NCBI GenBank assembly: GCA_951799445.1
Contig: OX637287.1
Location: forward strand, 44,049,724 to 44,113,723
Direction: 5' to 3'
Length of the DNA: 64,000 bases
Source of the DNA: Pseudisothecium myosuroides
Taxonomy: Eukaryota > Streptophyta > Bryopsida > Hypnales > Lembophyllaceae
The notes beneath the pieces are model-generated. The model had not been told where the DNA came from. It saw nothing but the letters and a program-made list of their open reading frames with translations, and did not search any database. The first letter of the stretch is position 1. Every line of letters starts with the position of its first letter. This document shows positions 11,811 through 21,300 of the stretch, one piece after another. Made by a program: the position numbers and the translations under genes.

Positions 11811-13086
11811 GCTGCCCGAGTTGCCGGATCCATGAAACGAACCCTACGGCACGCTTGACAAGGTGCCTGTGAAGGCACGGGCAAACCCATTGTCATGAAA
11901 TCAGAAAAATCGACGTAGACTCAACAAAAAAGAAATGCAGAGTTCAGCAATAACTAAGTCAATATGATGCAGGGCTTGACTTGACAATTGGGAGACAGAA
12001 AACTCACCATCAGCCGTGACGAAGGTCGGAGAAGCAATAGTAGGAGACAGCACATTCCGAGCGACACCTGCATCAAGTCAAAGGACGTCAGAAAAAATTA
12101 CTGCAGAAAGCAAAAAAACTGTCAAGTGCAAATCTCCCCATTCCACTTGTCTGAGCGTTGAACGAAGCGTAATTAAAGGAATGACGCATGCGATAAAAGT
12201 TCTGCTCACCTGCAGCTGCCGTGTCTGTCCCTCTGCTTGGAATCCCGTACGCATTACTGTGCACCCAATTTTCCATGATGATCGCTCTGCAACGTGACAG
12301 AAAACGATAACAGAGCTCCAATGGCAGCTGACAGTTTCGTGAACTGTACACAATCTACGGCACAGGAGGCCACTTCGACGTACGTGATTTGCAAAATTCA
12401 CTGATCAGTACACCGTAATCCAACTCCGTCGTCGTCCCTTCTTTGTGAATGTTTCCTGCTTTTAGTAGCTTCTTGAAGAATCTAAGTGTCCACTTGCAGC
12501 CGTCACCATTCATTTCTGGAGTAAAACTGTGCCCACAACGTACTGTGCATGGCAAGTCCGAGGCTAGCACCACTTAATTGCAGTGATTAAATTAAGCTTA
12601 ATCGCCGTCTTACGTTAATCGACCTCTGAAAGTCCAATTAACTTATGTCGTTCTTAAGTGTCCAAAATCTACGTTTCCTTAGAAGTCGCTCCTAATTAAT
12701 TCCGGTCTGACACAACTTGCATTCTAAATTTGACTAGACCTTTCCTGTACTAAGGAGCGGTGTTATGGACTGCCACATCTGCTACCACGTAGGATCGGTA
12801 GTTGCCAACGTCCGTTGGTCCGAATACCCTCCTTCCATCCTCTGTAACACCGGCCTGTAACACCACGACTAACGCCAAGTGCGCAAGGACCATTAGTGAT
12901 ACTGTACAAGAATGCACTACTATTTAATTAAGTATTGTTGTAATTGGGACTCATAAACCTTCTTGCATACAATTTGTTGGAGATAGTTCTGCAAGCTATA
13001 TCAGATGGACGTGATATGGCTATCCTTAATTAGTGCCTCCTTTTAGAAGTTGATTCTCCAACTCTCCAACATAGACAATTGATTAA

Positions 13087-13733
13087 CCCCTAAATGCCCG
13101 AGGCACCAAATTTTGGTGTCGACAAAACTTTGAAGTTAAATAAAACCTAACCAAGTTGCTATTTTTAGTAGTTTTTATTTATTTTTAAATCTTTTTGAAG
13201 TCTAGTTTTAGCGTCAAAAATTCGATTTTGAAAATGATTGATTATGATTTTTCCATTCAAGATTTTGTGTAAGGGTACCCATTGCAATCTTGACTTTCCA
13301 TAGTGTTGAAGGCTCTTGGAAATGAGCCTCAAATACACTAGATCTTAGAGGAAAAATGACATTAGAAATTCATTTAAAAAAATTGTAGAGTAGATTTTGA
13401 GAAGCCATAAATCAATTGGGATTATGCATGTTAGGTCCTTTAACCTCATTTTTTTTTGTTGACCAACTTTTTAGATTTGGCATGTGAAAAGAGGATTCAA
13501 AGACTTCAAGTCACTTTTGCAGTTTTAACACCCTCATGTTCAAACATTATAATCGTTCAATTCATAAATGATATTCTTGTGTTTTCTTTTCCTATTTGAC
13601 CTCTAACATGTCTAGTTTGAATTTATAAGGCTACAATTCATACAAAATTGATACAACTTATCAAAATGTTGACTTTTTGTTCAATTTAGAGCAAATTCCT
13701 AGATGTTCTAAAAAGGCCTTGGGCATTGGGGGG
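13087..13733. mobile_element. TTAA-flanked element, 647 bp
   Basis: TTAA at 13083-13086 and 13734-13737 flanks a left end of CCCCTAAATGCCC and a right end of GGGCATTGGGGGG, which are inverted copies. It lies about 190 bp beyond the right end of the Harbinger element. It is a divergent member of the family described at 14447 and 52615. Confidence 0.7.
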
Positions 13734-13769
13734 TTAAGACACTTTACAATTTGTTGTATAAGATGAAAA

Positions 13770-14290
13770 CACCCTAAAACATTTGTATACCCATTCTTGA
13801 CCTGTAGACTTCTGTAGAAAAGTGTCCCCTAAATTGTAATTAAATTGTTCAAATTCCCATACTTAAGGTAGAAACACCCATTAGCGTCCATGTTTCCATT
13901 CATGTACCTTGGACTATTACTAAATCTGTCCTTAGACTTTTCATTAGTGTGTTATTGAAATGTTTAACTCTGATTTGCTGATGCATTTGAAGGACACATA
14001 TCTAACTTTCATTTTTTGACTAGTGATTTTTGCAAATTTCAGTTTTGGGTCCACCTATGTGATAGTTTCAGTGGTCTAGGGAGTCAACACTTTGAAAATT
14101 AGTGAGTGAAAAATCATAGAAGTTACAAATCACATCCAAAAAATCTATTTTTTTTAATATTCATGATTTTCACTCACTAATACTACAAAATATCATTTTT
14201 AGGAAAAAGTGCCTCCAACTATGATGAATTGCTTAATATTGACATTTTTTGGTGTTTCCACCGTAAATTGCGATTAATTGGTTGTTAATT
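13770..14290 (+). repeat. dispersed repeat R, copy 1
   Basis: A stretch containing CCCATTCTTGACC near its start, GTCTAGGGAGT in the middle and AAAAAGTGCCTCCAACTA near its end recurs downstream at about 14375-15300, there interrupted by a TTAA element. It appears inverted at about 29430-29800. I found no clear terminal structure, so this could be part of a larger decayed element. Confidence 0.6.
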
Positions 14291-14374
14291 TTTCAAAATT
14301 TTGGTATTATTTTGTAAGAGAATCAGGTTGTTGGAGAATTGAATAGTGGAGATAAGGCTATTGCACAAATTCTC

Positions 14375-15300
14375 ACTCATAGCAACTAAAGTGAAAACAC
14401 CCAAAACCATCCCTGCATCCATTCTTGACAAGTACACTTCCATTAACCCCTAAAGGACCATTGTCCTTTCGAGGGACAAATGCGTTTTCGGGCAGGTACC
14501 TACGGGCTGAAATTTTGTCGTGATTTTTTGAAACTTTTTTTGAAGATAGAAAAACTGATAAGCTTTGTGGGAATATAATTTTTTTCACAATCGGTGCCCG
14601 GGAACAAAAGTTATGACCAAATAAGCACAAACAAGGGGACGCGGGGTAGCCCGGGTAGCAAAAAGAAAATGGACAAAAATTTGAATTTTTTTTTTTAATA
14701 ATTTTTTTCTCGTAGATTATATTTTTGTCTATCTGGAAAGCTTTGATTCATTTCATTTGGATTTGTTATTTCTGAATGCAATTTTTCAAATTTTTTTTTT
14801 CTATAGTCTGATTTACTTGTTAGAACAATCTCACCATTGGGATTGGTGCATTTTAATTTCATCTAAAATATATGAATATTTTAGATTTTTCTTCTATCTT
14901 GTACCTACAGTTAGATGTGAAAAAAAAAATTAATTAATTATTTTTACTCTTTGCTATAGATATGGCAGTTCTGAGTGTTTTTTGGCAGAAAAAAGGCCTT
15001 GATCCTTTAGGGGTTAATCCATATTTCCAAAGTGTCATTATATTGTTCCCATATTTAATTCCGATTGGTTGACCGTTGATTCTCCAGATTTCAATTTTAG
15101 TACCAAGGTATCAATGTGACGGTTTCAATGGCCTAGGGAGTTCTACTTTGAAAATTCATAGAAATTTATTACACGGCTTATCCAAAAATTCTAAATTTTC
15201 TTTTGAAAATTCATGGTTTTCAATTGCTAATATTGCAAAAATATTTTTTCATGAAAAAGGTGCCTCCAACTACCATATGCTGAATTGCTTGTGTTGACAG
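14375..15300 (+). repeat. dispersed repeat R, copy 2, split by a TTAA element
   Basis: It matches copy 1 on both sides of the insertion at 14447-15013. The left piece has CCATTCTTGACAAG; the right piece has GCCTAGGGAGT and GGTGCCTCCAACTA in the same order. The nested structure dates the TTAA insertion after the repeat was in place. Confidence 0.6.
14447..15013. mobile_element. TTAA-flanked element, 567 bp, inserted in repeat R
   Basis: This is a near-ideal member: TTAA at 14443-14446 and 15014-15017, left end CCCCTAAAGGACCA, right end GATCCTTTAGGGG. The left part contains CGGGCAGGTACCT and CGGTGCCCGGGA, which recur inverted in the right part of the copy at 55620-56518. There is no coding capacity. 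Confidence 0.85.
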
Positions 15301-15344
15301 TTTTATGACGGTTATAGGTTTTTGCACCTTAACTTGTTTTGTTT

Positions 15345-15535
15345 TTTTGTTTCTATCCATAGAACTCTCATCCCCGCTCTCATCAGCATTGTGCACGTTG
15401 TGTGAACATATATATGTACATGCATGCACCTGAACTTGTTTTCTGCGTTCAGTTTCTATCACGGGTTTCTATCCATAGAACTCTCATCAACATTGTGCAC
15501 GTTGTGTGCACATACTGTATGTAAATGGCAAGGTG
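15345..15535 (+). repeat. imperfect tandem duplication of about 60-70 bp
   Basis: TTTCTATCCATAGAACTCTC followed by a CATTGTGCACGTTGTGTG stretch occurs near 15350-15402 and again near 15467-15510, the first copy with an extra insertion. It is followed by short CACACAGTCA-type repeats near 15590-15620. No gene is recognised. Confidence 0.6.
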
Positions 15536-16177
15536 ACTCACAGCATACGACCGATGAATGAGGGATCCGTGAAGAGTGAAGATCAACGCACACACAGTCA
15601 CAAACAGTCACACACACATCCTTAATTCATGCTAGTCACGTTGTATCATTTTTAAATTTCTTTTCCTTCTCACAGACAAAACTGGAGACAACTGAATTGA
15701 ACTACAGTAAGTTATAACACTGGTTTGCTAAATTGAGCAAATAGGCTTTTTAATATTGGAAGCGAGGTGAGTGGCAGTGACGCAGCTGGGATGAAGTTCA
15801 CAATTGGTTTCCAAGGGAAGTATCAGTCCAAGTGGCAACTGGCAAGACGTCAAGGACCCGGTCTCTTTGACAAGGCGTGACAAGGAGCTTTTTGAACTGT
15901 ATGTGGGCAGTAGGAACTGTACAGTAAGTGTCTTCAGTTGGCTGCCAGACACTTGTAAAAAATCTTTGGCAGTTGGGACTTGGGAGGAGGCGCCTGGGTA
16001 ACGGCCATGAGCACCTTCCGTTTCCAGTTTCCGTGCTCCGCCCGCAGATTCCATAAGTTCAACCATTGTATCAGGGATTCGTTTCTGTTTTGGGGTTGGT
16101 ACAATAGAACGACACGCGCCCTGCGAAGCACTCAGGCAAGTCACGACTGTCATCCACTATTTGTAAACATTTTGCAA
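15536..16177. other. moderate-GC region without a recognised gene
   Basis: Composition is more gene-like here than in the flanks. Frames of up to about 140 codons exist on the minus strand (15728-16153), but none resembles a known family and several frames overlap on both strands. It could be decayed gene or transposon sequence. Confidence 0.35.
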
Positions 16178-16180
16178 TTA

Positions 16181-16553
16181 GGGGTAGTCACACCTCCTCC
16201 GACCCGTGCACCATTCTCCAAGATTGGACGCGTGGCGCTGTGTGTAGAAAACCGTGGCTTGCGGAGCTCTCAACCTCTGAGGTTTTGCAAGTGCCGTTCT
16301 CCTCCTCCGAAGGTGAAGAAACATTCTCAAAGAAAAAATTTCTTGGGGAATTTTCAGTTTCATTGGTTGTGCGTGGCTTGTGGAGCTCCCATCCAGCTTT
16401 GCAGGTAACGCATTCTCTGAGAATTGCTTCAAACAGGAAAAAGGGGGGTCACACCTCTTTCACGTGGAAGGGCTCGCCATTAGATCCTCGTTTCTCTCGC
16501 TTATTTCTCCGACTTCATAGATTTGTGTTTCTCGGAGAAGGCGTGACAACCCC
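16181..16553. mobile_element. MITE with GGGGTAGTCAC ends, about 373 bp
   Basis: The left end GGGGTAGTCACACCTCCTCC is inverted at the right end as GGGGTTGTCACGCCTTCTCC. TA lies outside both ends (16179-16180 and 16554-16555), suggesting TA-target insertion. Inside are repeated CGTGGCTTG(C/T)GGAGCTC motifs about 120 bp apart. No protein is encoded. Confidence 0.65.
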
Positions 16554-16629
16554 TAATATTGAAACACAACATTTCCATTAGCGCTACAATACTATTTACC
16601 AAGTTTCTTATAAACATTCATTTTGTATA

Positions 16630-16932
16630 AGGTAGTCTGTTCCAAAAGTGAGCGGGCTCTAAAAGCGATCATGACACAGAGGTACATTTTGCTTTCTTCA
16701 ATGTACCAAGAGTAAACATTTCAGGAAGGTGGTCGGTTTTAGTGACCACTGCATTTCAACTTCAAAAATTTGTAACTAATTCCACGAAGGTCCAAAAAAT
16801 ATGAAACGACTTGGGTTAGATGCCAATTCCATTTTTCTTCCTCCAAAAATTAACTGAAAATTGTTTCAAGGAGTTTAACTTCTCCAAAAAGGCAAACAGC
16901 TCTTAAATGGTCGCTTTAAGAGCAGGCTACCT
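16630..16932. mobile_element. TA-flanked MITE (AGGTAG ends), 303 bp
   Basis: The ends AGGTAGTCTG and AGGCTACCT are flanked by TA (16628-16629 and 16933-16934). The subterminal stretches GCTCTAAAAGCGA and GGTCGCTTTAAGAGC are also inverted. The interior matches 20636-20950, including GAGGTACATTTTGCTTTCTT. Confidence 0.75.
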
Positions 16933-16934
16933 TA

Positions 16935-19345
16935 ATTGCAGTATTGCATGTATACCCCTAATTTTCAATATTGTTACAATACTGCATCAGTATTGTATTG
17001 TCAAGCATTTGCAACTATACTGAAACAGTACTGCAACAATACTGTTTAGAGCCCCCTTTTTTCCCGATGAGTATTACTTTCATCATTGATCATATCGACC
17101 ATCATAACACTAAACTTCATCCAAAGTTTCACAAACCATATACTCTCTTTGTCCCCCTTAAAACCTCCAAATCATGCGCAATTCGTGTCCCACTAGCATG
17201 CTTTGTTTACTGATTTTGACCATTGAGTAAGCGTTAGCCATGTTCAATGACCTTGTGGGGATAAGTGACAAGCGATTAAGGAGCATTCCTCTCCTAGCAA
17301 GTTTAGCCTTGCCCATGTGAGGCACCTTATACTTGTTGCTCCCTTAGACAATCGTATTGACAATGGATTCGGTAACCACTTGGGTGCTATGAAGATTTGT
17401 TCATGAAGAGGGTCCGGTTTCCTTGTTGCCGGTATTTAGGTTAGGAGCAAATATTTCTAGAATTCAATTGTTGCCACCAACCTTTAAATTACTATCAGGA
17501 ATGACGAGCTGGGAGCATTCACAAACAATGCTCAAATATGATACTTTCCGCATGGATTTTGGATGCATGAATGATGGCACCTAAGTTGTAGATTTTGCAT
17601 AGATTTAGGGGATGGATTATTGGTTCATGAATGCTTGTATCACTAGCACAACGACTAAAAAAATAGTTAATTTGTCATGGAGAAGATTTTTGGAGGTTTT
17701 GAAAGGAATAAAGGGAATATATTTCTCTGAGAGGTTTTAGACAATTTGATTCACTTCTTTTTCCAATTTTTTAGGAAGCTAATACTAAAAGCAAGCTAGT
17801 AAGAAACTTGCAAAAATTCACCCAAAATTAGAACATCGGTTTCAACAACTAGAATTTTCCACTAGCTCTAATGCAATGCCACATTTTGGCCTACTTTACT
17901 TTCAATATTTGTACTCATGTTTTGTGAATTTCAAATTGGTGTGGGAACTTGAACAAGGATGGTTTAGCTGTGAGTTTTTGCCCTTGTAGGATGAAACAAT
18001 AAACGATCTTCTAAGATTACGCTACAAACATTTTAGGCCTCTTGGAATTTTAGGAATTAAGATTTTAAAGATCATTGTTTCATATATAGGTGCAAATCTT
18101 CAGGAGTTGGAGATATAATTTACCTTCCATGTCATGTGGTCAAGTAATTGCACCTAATTGTGACCAATTTTTTAAATAAATTCTAGCCTAAAATGTATAT
18201 CTATTTATGAATGCATAGAATCAATATTGGATACACTTGTTTTGTAAATTTGTAAATTCATAGTTTAGTCATACAATATCCAAATTTTGCATTCTAAGAT
18301 TATCTAGAATGCCCTTTTGACTATCGACAATTGTATGCTCAAGACACTTATAATAAATGGAGTGTGAAATCTTAATCACTTGAGTTCCATATTTTTTCCT
18401 TGGTGTGACCATATTTTGGTAAAACTATATTCTAAAGGTACAACAAGGCTCTGAATTTAACTTAGTTGTTGCTCCACAACCAAAAGATCAAAGTTTTAGT
18501 TGAGAAACACATAAAGTTGTTAGGTCTCCTATTGACTCCTTTTTTTACAACCAATTTGAAGACTAATTCTGAAATTTCAGTGGCATAATTTTTGAGGATG
18601 GTGGGATGTAGGCCAGAACCATTAGCTTGAGGTGTTTGTATAGCTTGACCCCTGAAGGACGGAGCCTATAACTGTGTAGTCAAACTTGAAAGTCTCTCAC
18701 ATTATATCCTCCATTCTTTTTGCTATTTATGAGTGGATTCATTTGGTTTTACTGTCTAGAGATGAAAAAAACATGTCTAATACTTATTATAATGTTTTTA
18801 ATTTTTTGGGTGAAAATTTCAATTTATCATAAGTTCTAGAAGACAAAATGAAAAATATTCTTATTGAATAGTACCTTCGTCCTAAAATGATCTTCATGTG
18901 GGACATAATGTTCCAGATTAAGGCTAAAAATAACATTTCAGAAACAAATTTTGCAATATAAGTAAAGTTTGATATATTCCTAGCATTCTAAAATCTTTGA
19001 GTATCGGAGCCTTTTCAAAGTGTAGTTTTAAAATATTGAAAAGTAGAAATTTAGGGGCATTTTCAAAGAGCACCATTGGTCAATTAATTGTTCAGTGTGA
19101 GGTCGTCATTTTGTAGACATTTAGTATATGCCCAAGACGTGTGTGGCCCTTTGTTCCGCTTCCTAAAGCGTCACCTCCTTCAATTGGTTAATTTTCAAAG
19201 AGATGCAAAAAATAAGAATGAATTGTGTTGATTGACTCCTTCAATCATTTCATTTGTCTTTTGATTGATAATTATATGGATGGAGGGGAAACTAAAGGGG
19301 GATCTTATATATCTATGGAGAGGGAACTAATATCATGATATCATG
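16935..19345. other. long intergenic stretch, no gene recognised
   Basis: Near 16940-17045 there are several CAGTATTG/CAATACTG motifs in both orientations, a locally palindromic cluster. A lone CCCCTGAAGGACGG at about 18651 resembles a TTAA-family end, but I found no partner. The rest contains only short frames and could be decayed retrotransposon or intergenic sequence. Confidence 0.4.
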
Positions 19346-19348
19346 AAT

Positions 19349-19617
19349 CACTATAAGAAACCCATGTTTTAGGTGATGAGCCCTAATTTTTTATGACGGA
19401 TTTTAGGTGATGTCAATGTTAACAACCCAAAATTTTTATGTTAACAAAAATGTCCAACGTAACATCAATATTGACAATTTAATGTTTTTATGTCAACATT
19501 GATGTTACATTGGACATTTTTGTTGACATAAAATTTTTGGGTTGTCAACATTGACATCACCTAAAATTCGTCATAAAAAATTAGGGCTTGTCATCTAAAA
19601 CGATTTTTTTTATAGTG
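19349..19617. mobile_element. CACTA-ended foldback MITE, 269 bp
   Basis: Almost the whole element is one inverted repeat. The left arm from CACTATAAGAAA pairs with the right arm ending TTTTTTTATAGTG, and each arm is about 125-130 bp with few mismatches around a short AT-rich loop. The trinucleotide AAT lies outside both ends (19346-19348 and 19618-19620), matching the 3-bp duplication of CACTA transposons. A transcript would form a long hairpin and could feed small-RNA production. Confidence 0.85.
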
Positions 19618-19679
19618 AATGGAGGGAGAAATTTCAATCAATAAGTTTTTAGTTTTTAGTTTTTTTTTTAAACACATGG

Positions 19680-20090
19680 ACAATTTTCATAGCTAAAGAA
19701 ATCAATAAGATTTCAATCAATAAAAATCCAAAATTCATGAAACTTGTAACATGTGATTCTAGTCAAGATGTACATTCTTCCTATTAAAAAAAATGAGACA
19801 TTTTGACTTTTCACAAAAAGTTTATTTTTACATAGATATTTCATTCAAATAATAATAGGTCTAAATATAGTTTATTCTAAATAAAATTATATATGAGGGT
19901 AGAATCCCTTTTGTACAACAACATGTCCAAATTTTTCTTTATAAATCCAATATCTCAATTTATGAAAGCGATTTATATGGTGGCCAACTACTTTTGGGAC
20001 TCACTCTATACTGATTATAATTTTGTCTCACTAGATTGGAAGCACTTCCCAAAGTACTTTGAATATTATGATAGGTACATAAAAATTCAA
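19680..20090 (+). repeat. dispersed repeat P, copy 1
   Basis: AT-rich sequence with AATAAAAATCCAAAATTCATG, GTCAAGATGTACATTC and AATATAGTTTATTCTAAAT in order. It recurs in both orientations near the right end of the window (about 62990-64000), where two copies form an inverted pair. No coding function is apparent. Confidence 0.55.
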
Positions 20091-20104
20091 ATTTAAACAT
20101 CTAT

Positions 20105-20620
20105 ACACTAAACTAGGTTGTTTGTTTTGTTTGTTTATTTGTTTTGTTTGATACACTGATATCTAACAAACCTTGAGGCGTCCCATGGCGCTCTTGGTAC
20201 CGCTTGAAAGCTCTTTGCAAAGAGGGGTCCACGGACTTTATTTCGTGGCGTTTGGACCCAAGGTGTCGAAGTTATTGAATTTCAAAGTTTTTAATGAATC
20301 GAAAAATTGAATTAAATTATCTTTTATTTTGGAAAATTCATAACTTTCACATCACGTATCCAAACGCCACGAAACAAAGCCCTTGCACTCCTTTGTGCAT
20401 ACCTTTTATTTTGGAAAACCCAATAACTTTCACATGGCGTAACTAAACGCTACAAAACAAAGCCCTTGCACTCCTTTGTGCACAAAGCTATCTATTTGTA
20501 CCAACGACGTAACCTTTCACACTGTATTGTAAAAGTTATTGAATTTCAAAGGTTTTAACAAATTAAAAAAATTGTAAATCATTGCCGTTTTGCTATGGCA
20601 ACGGCACAGGGCACACTAGT
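20105..20620 (+). repeat. dispersed (TTTG)n-headed repeat with internal duplication
   Basis: It begins with TTTGTTTTGTTTGTTTATTTG and ends GGGCACACTAG. Its middle carries GTTATTGAATTTCAAAG and two copies of a unit with CAAAGCCCTTGCACTCC. Related to the repeats near 3755, 52375 and 53545. Confidence 0.6.
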
Positions 20621-20635
20621 TTGACAATGAAAATA

Positions 20636-20950
20636 AGGTAGGAGGCTCGAACTCTGACAATGCATTTTGAACCGAACAGGACATAGAGGTACATTTTGCT
20701 TTCTTCAATTTACCAAAATGTACAAAAGATGTACATTCTAGGAGGTGGTCGCTTTTAGAGCCCTATGGCTTTTCAACTTCAAAATTTCATAACTAATTCC
20801 ACAAAGCTCCAAAAAAAATGAAACAACTTAGTCCAGATGCCATTTCTTCTTGTCTTTCAAGGAAAATTTACTGAAAAATATTTCAAGATGTTTTACCTCC
20901 TCAAAATTCAGGTTCAGCGCTTAGATGGTCGCTTTATGAACCTACTACCT
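20636..20950. mobile_element. TA-flanked MITE (AGGTAG ends), 315 bp, upstream of the PRPP synthetase gene
   Basis: The ends AGGTAGGAGGCTCG and GAACCTACTACCT are flanked by TA (20634-20635 and 20951-20952). It matches 16630-16932 through most of its length and lies 350 bp before the PRPP synthetase start codon, so it could affect that promoter. Confidence 0.7.
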
Positions 20951-20952
20951 TA

Positions 20953-21300
20953 AACCAGCCAAATCGGTTCTGAAACCCTAATTACGATTTGATATAATCT
21001 CCCCTGAGGAAATTTCCTGGTAGGGGTTGCCGGAGCTGGCGGAAAGCAGCAGCAGAGTGAGGGCGGCCTGCGGCCTGCCCTCGTTTTGAGGCCAAGGTGG
21101 CGCTTCGCCGCCCCTGCTGCGGCAGAAGCGACGAGCTTCATCCTTCGGCCTTCGGGAGTCGGGACAGACCCCGTTCGCGCCGGCGCATGAGGCTGTGCGC
21201 TGTCCTTACATAGAATAGAAAAGCCTTGGGGCCTGCCAGGCTTGGACTGTTCTCGGCATTGATCTTCGTCTTTTTGTGCGTTGCATTGTTGCTAATTTGG
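20953..21300 (+). promoter_or_regulatory. GC-rich 5' region of the PRPP synthetase gene
   Basis: Between the MITE and the start codon, base composition rises sharply (about 21010-21200 is rich in GGC/GCC), as is common around plant gene starts. This is the likely core promoter and 5' UTR. I cannot place a transcription start or a convincing TATA box. Confidence 0.45.

Larger units (their letters stand above)
7403..12892. mobile_element. PIF/Harbinger DNA transposon, 5490 bp
   Basis: The left terminus TGGTACTTGCACACTTGGCG is matched by the inverted right terminus TGGTCCTTGCGCACTTGGCG; 20 of the first 22 positions agree. The trinucleotide TTA lies directly outside both ends (7400-7402 and 12893-12895), the target duplication expected for PIF/Harbinger. 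The interior has visibly higher GC than the flanks. It carries the usual two genes, a DDE transposase (+) and a Myb/SANT-like gene (-), in convergent orientation. The identical duplications and well-matched ends suggest fairly recent insertion, though the Myb-like gene is broken. Confidence 0.93.

Noticed and set aside
11076..11858. A 260-codon open frame on the plus strand inside the Harbinger element
   Set aside because: It is antisense to the trihelix Myb-like gene, whose domain motifs are clear on the minus strand.
18651..18670. A lone CCCCTGAAGGACGG motif suggesting another TTAA element
   Set aside because: I found no inverted partner or second TTAA at a suitable distance, so I mention it only as a possible fragment.
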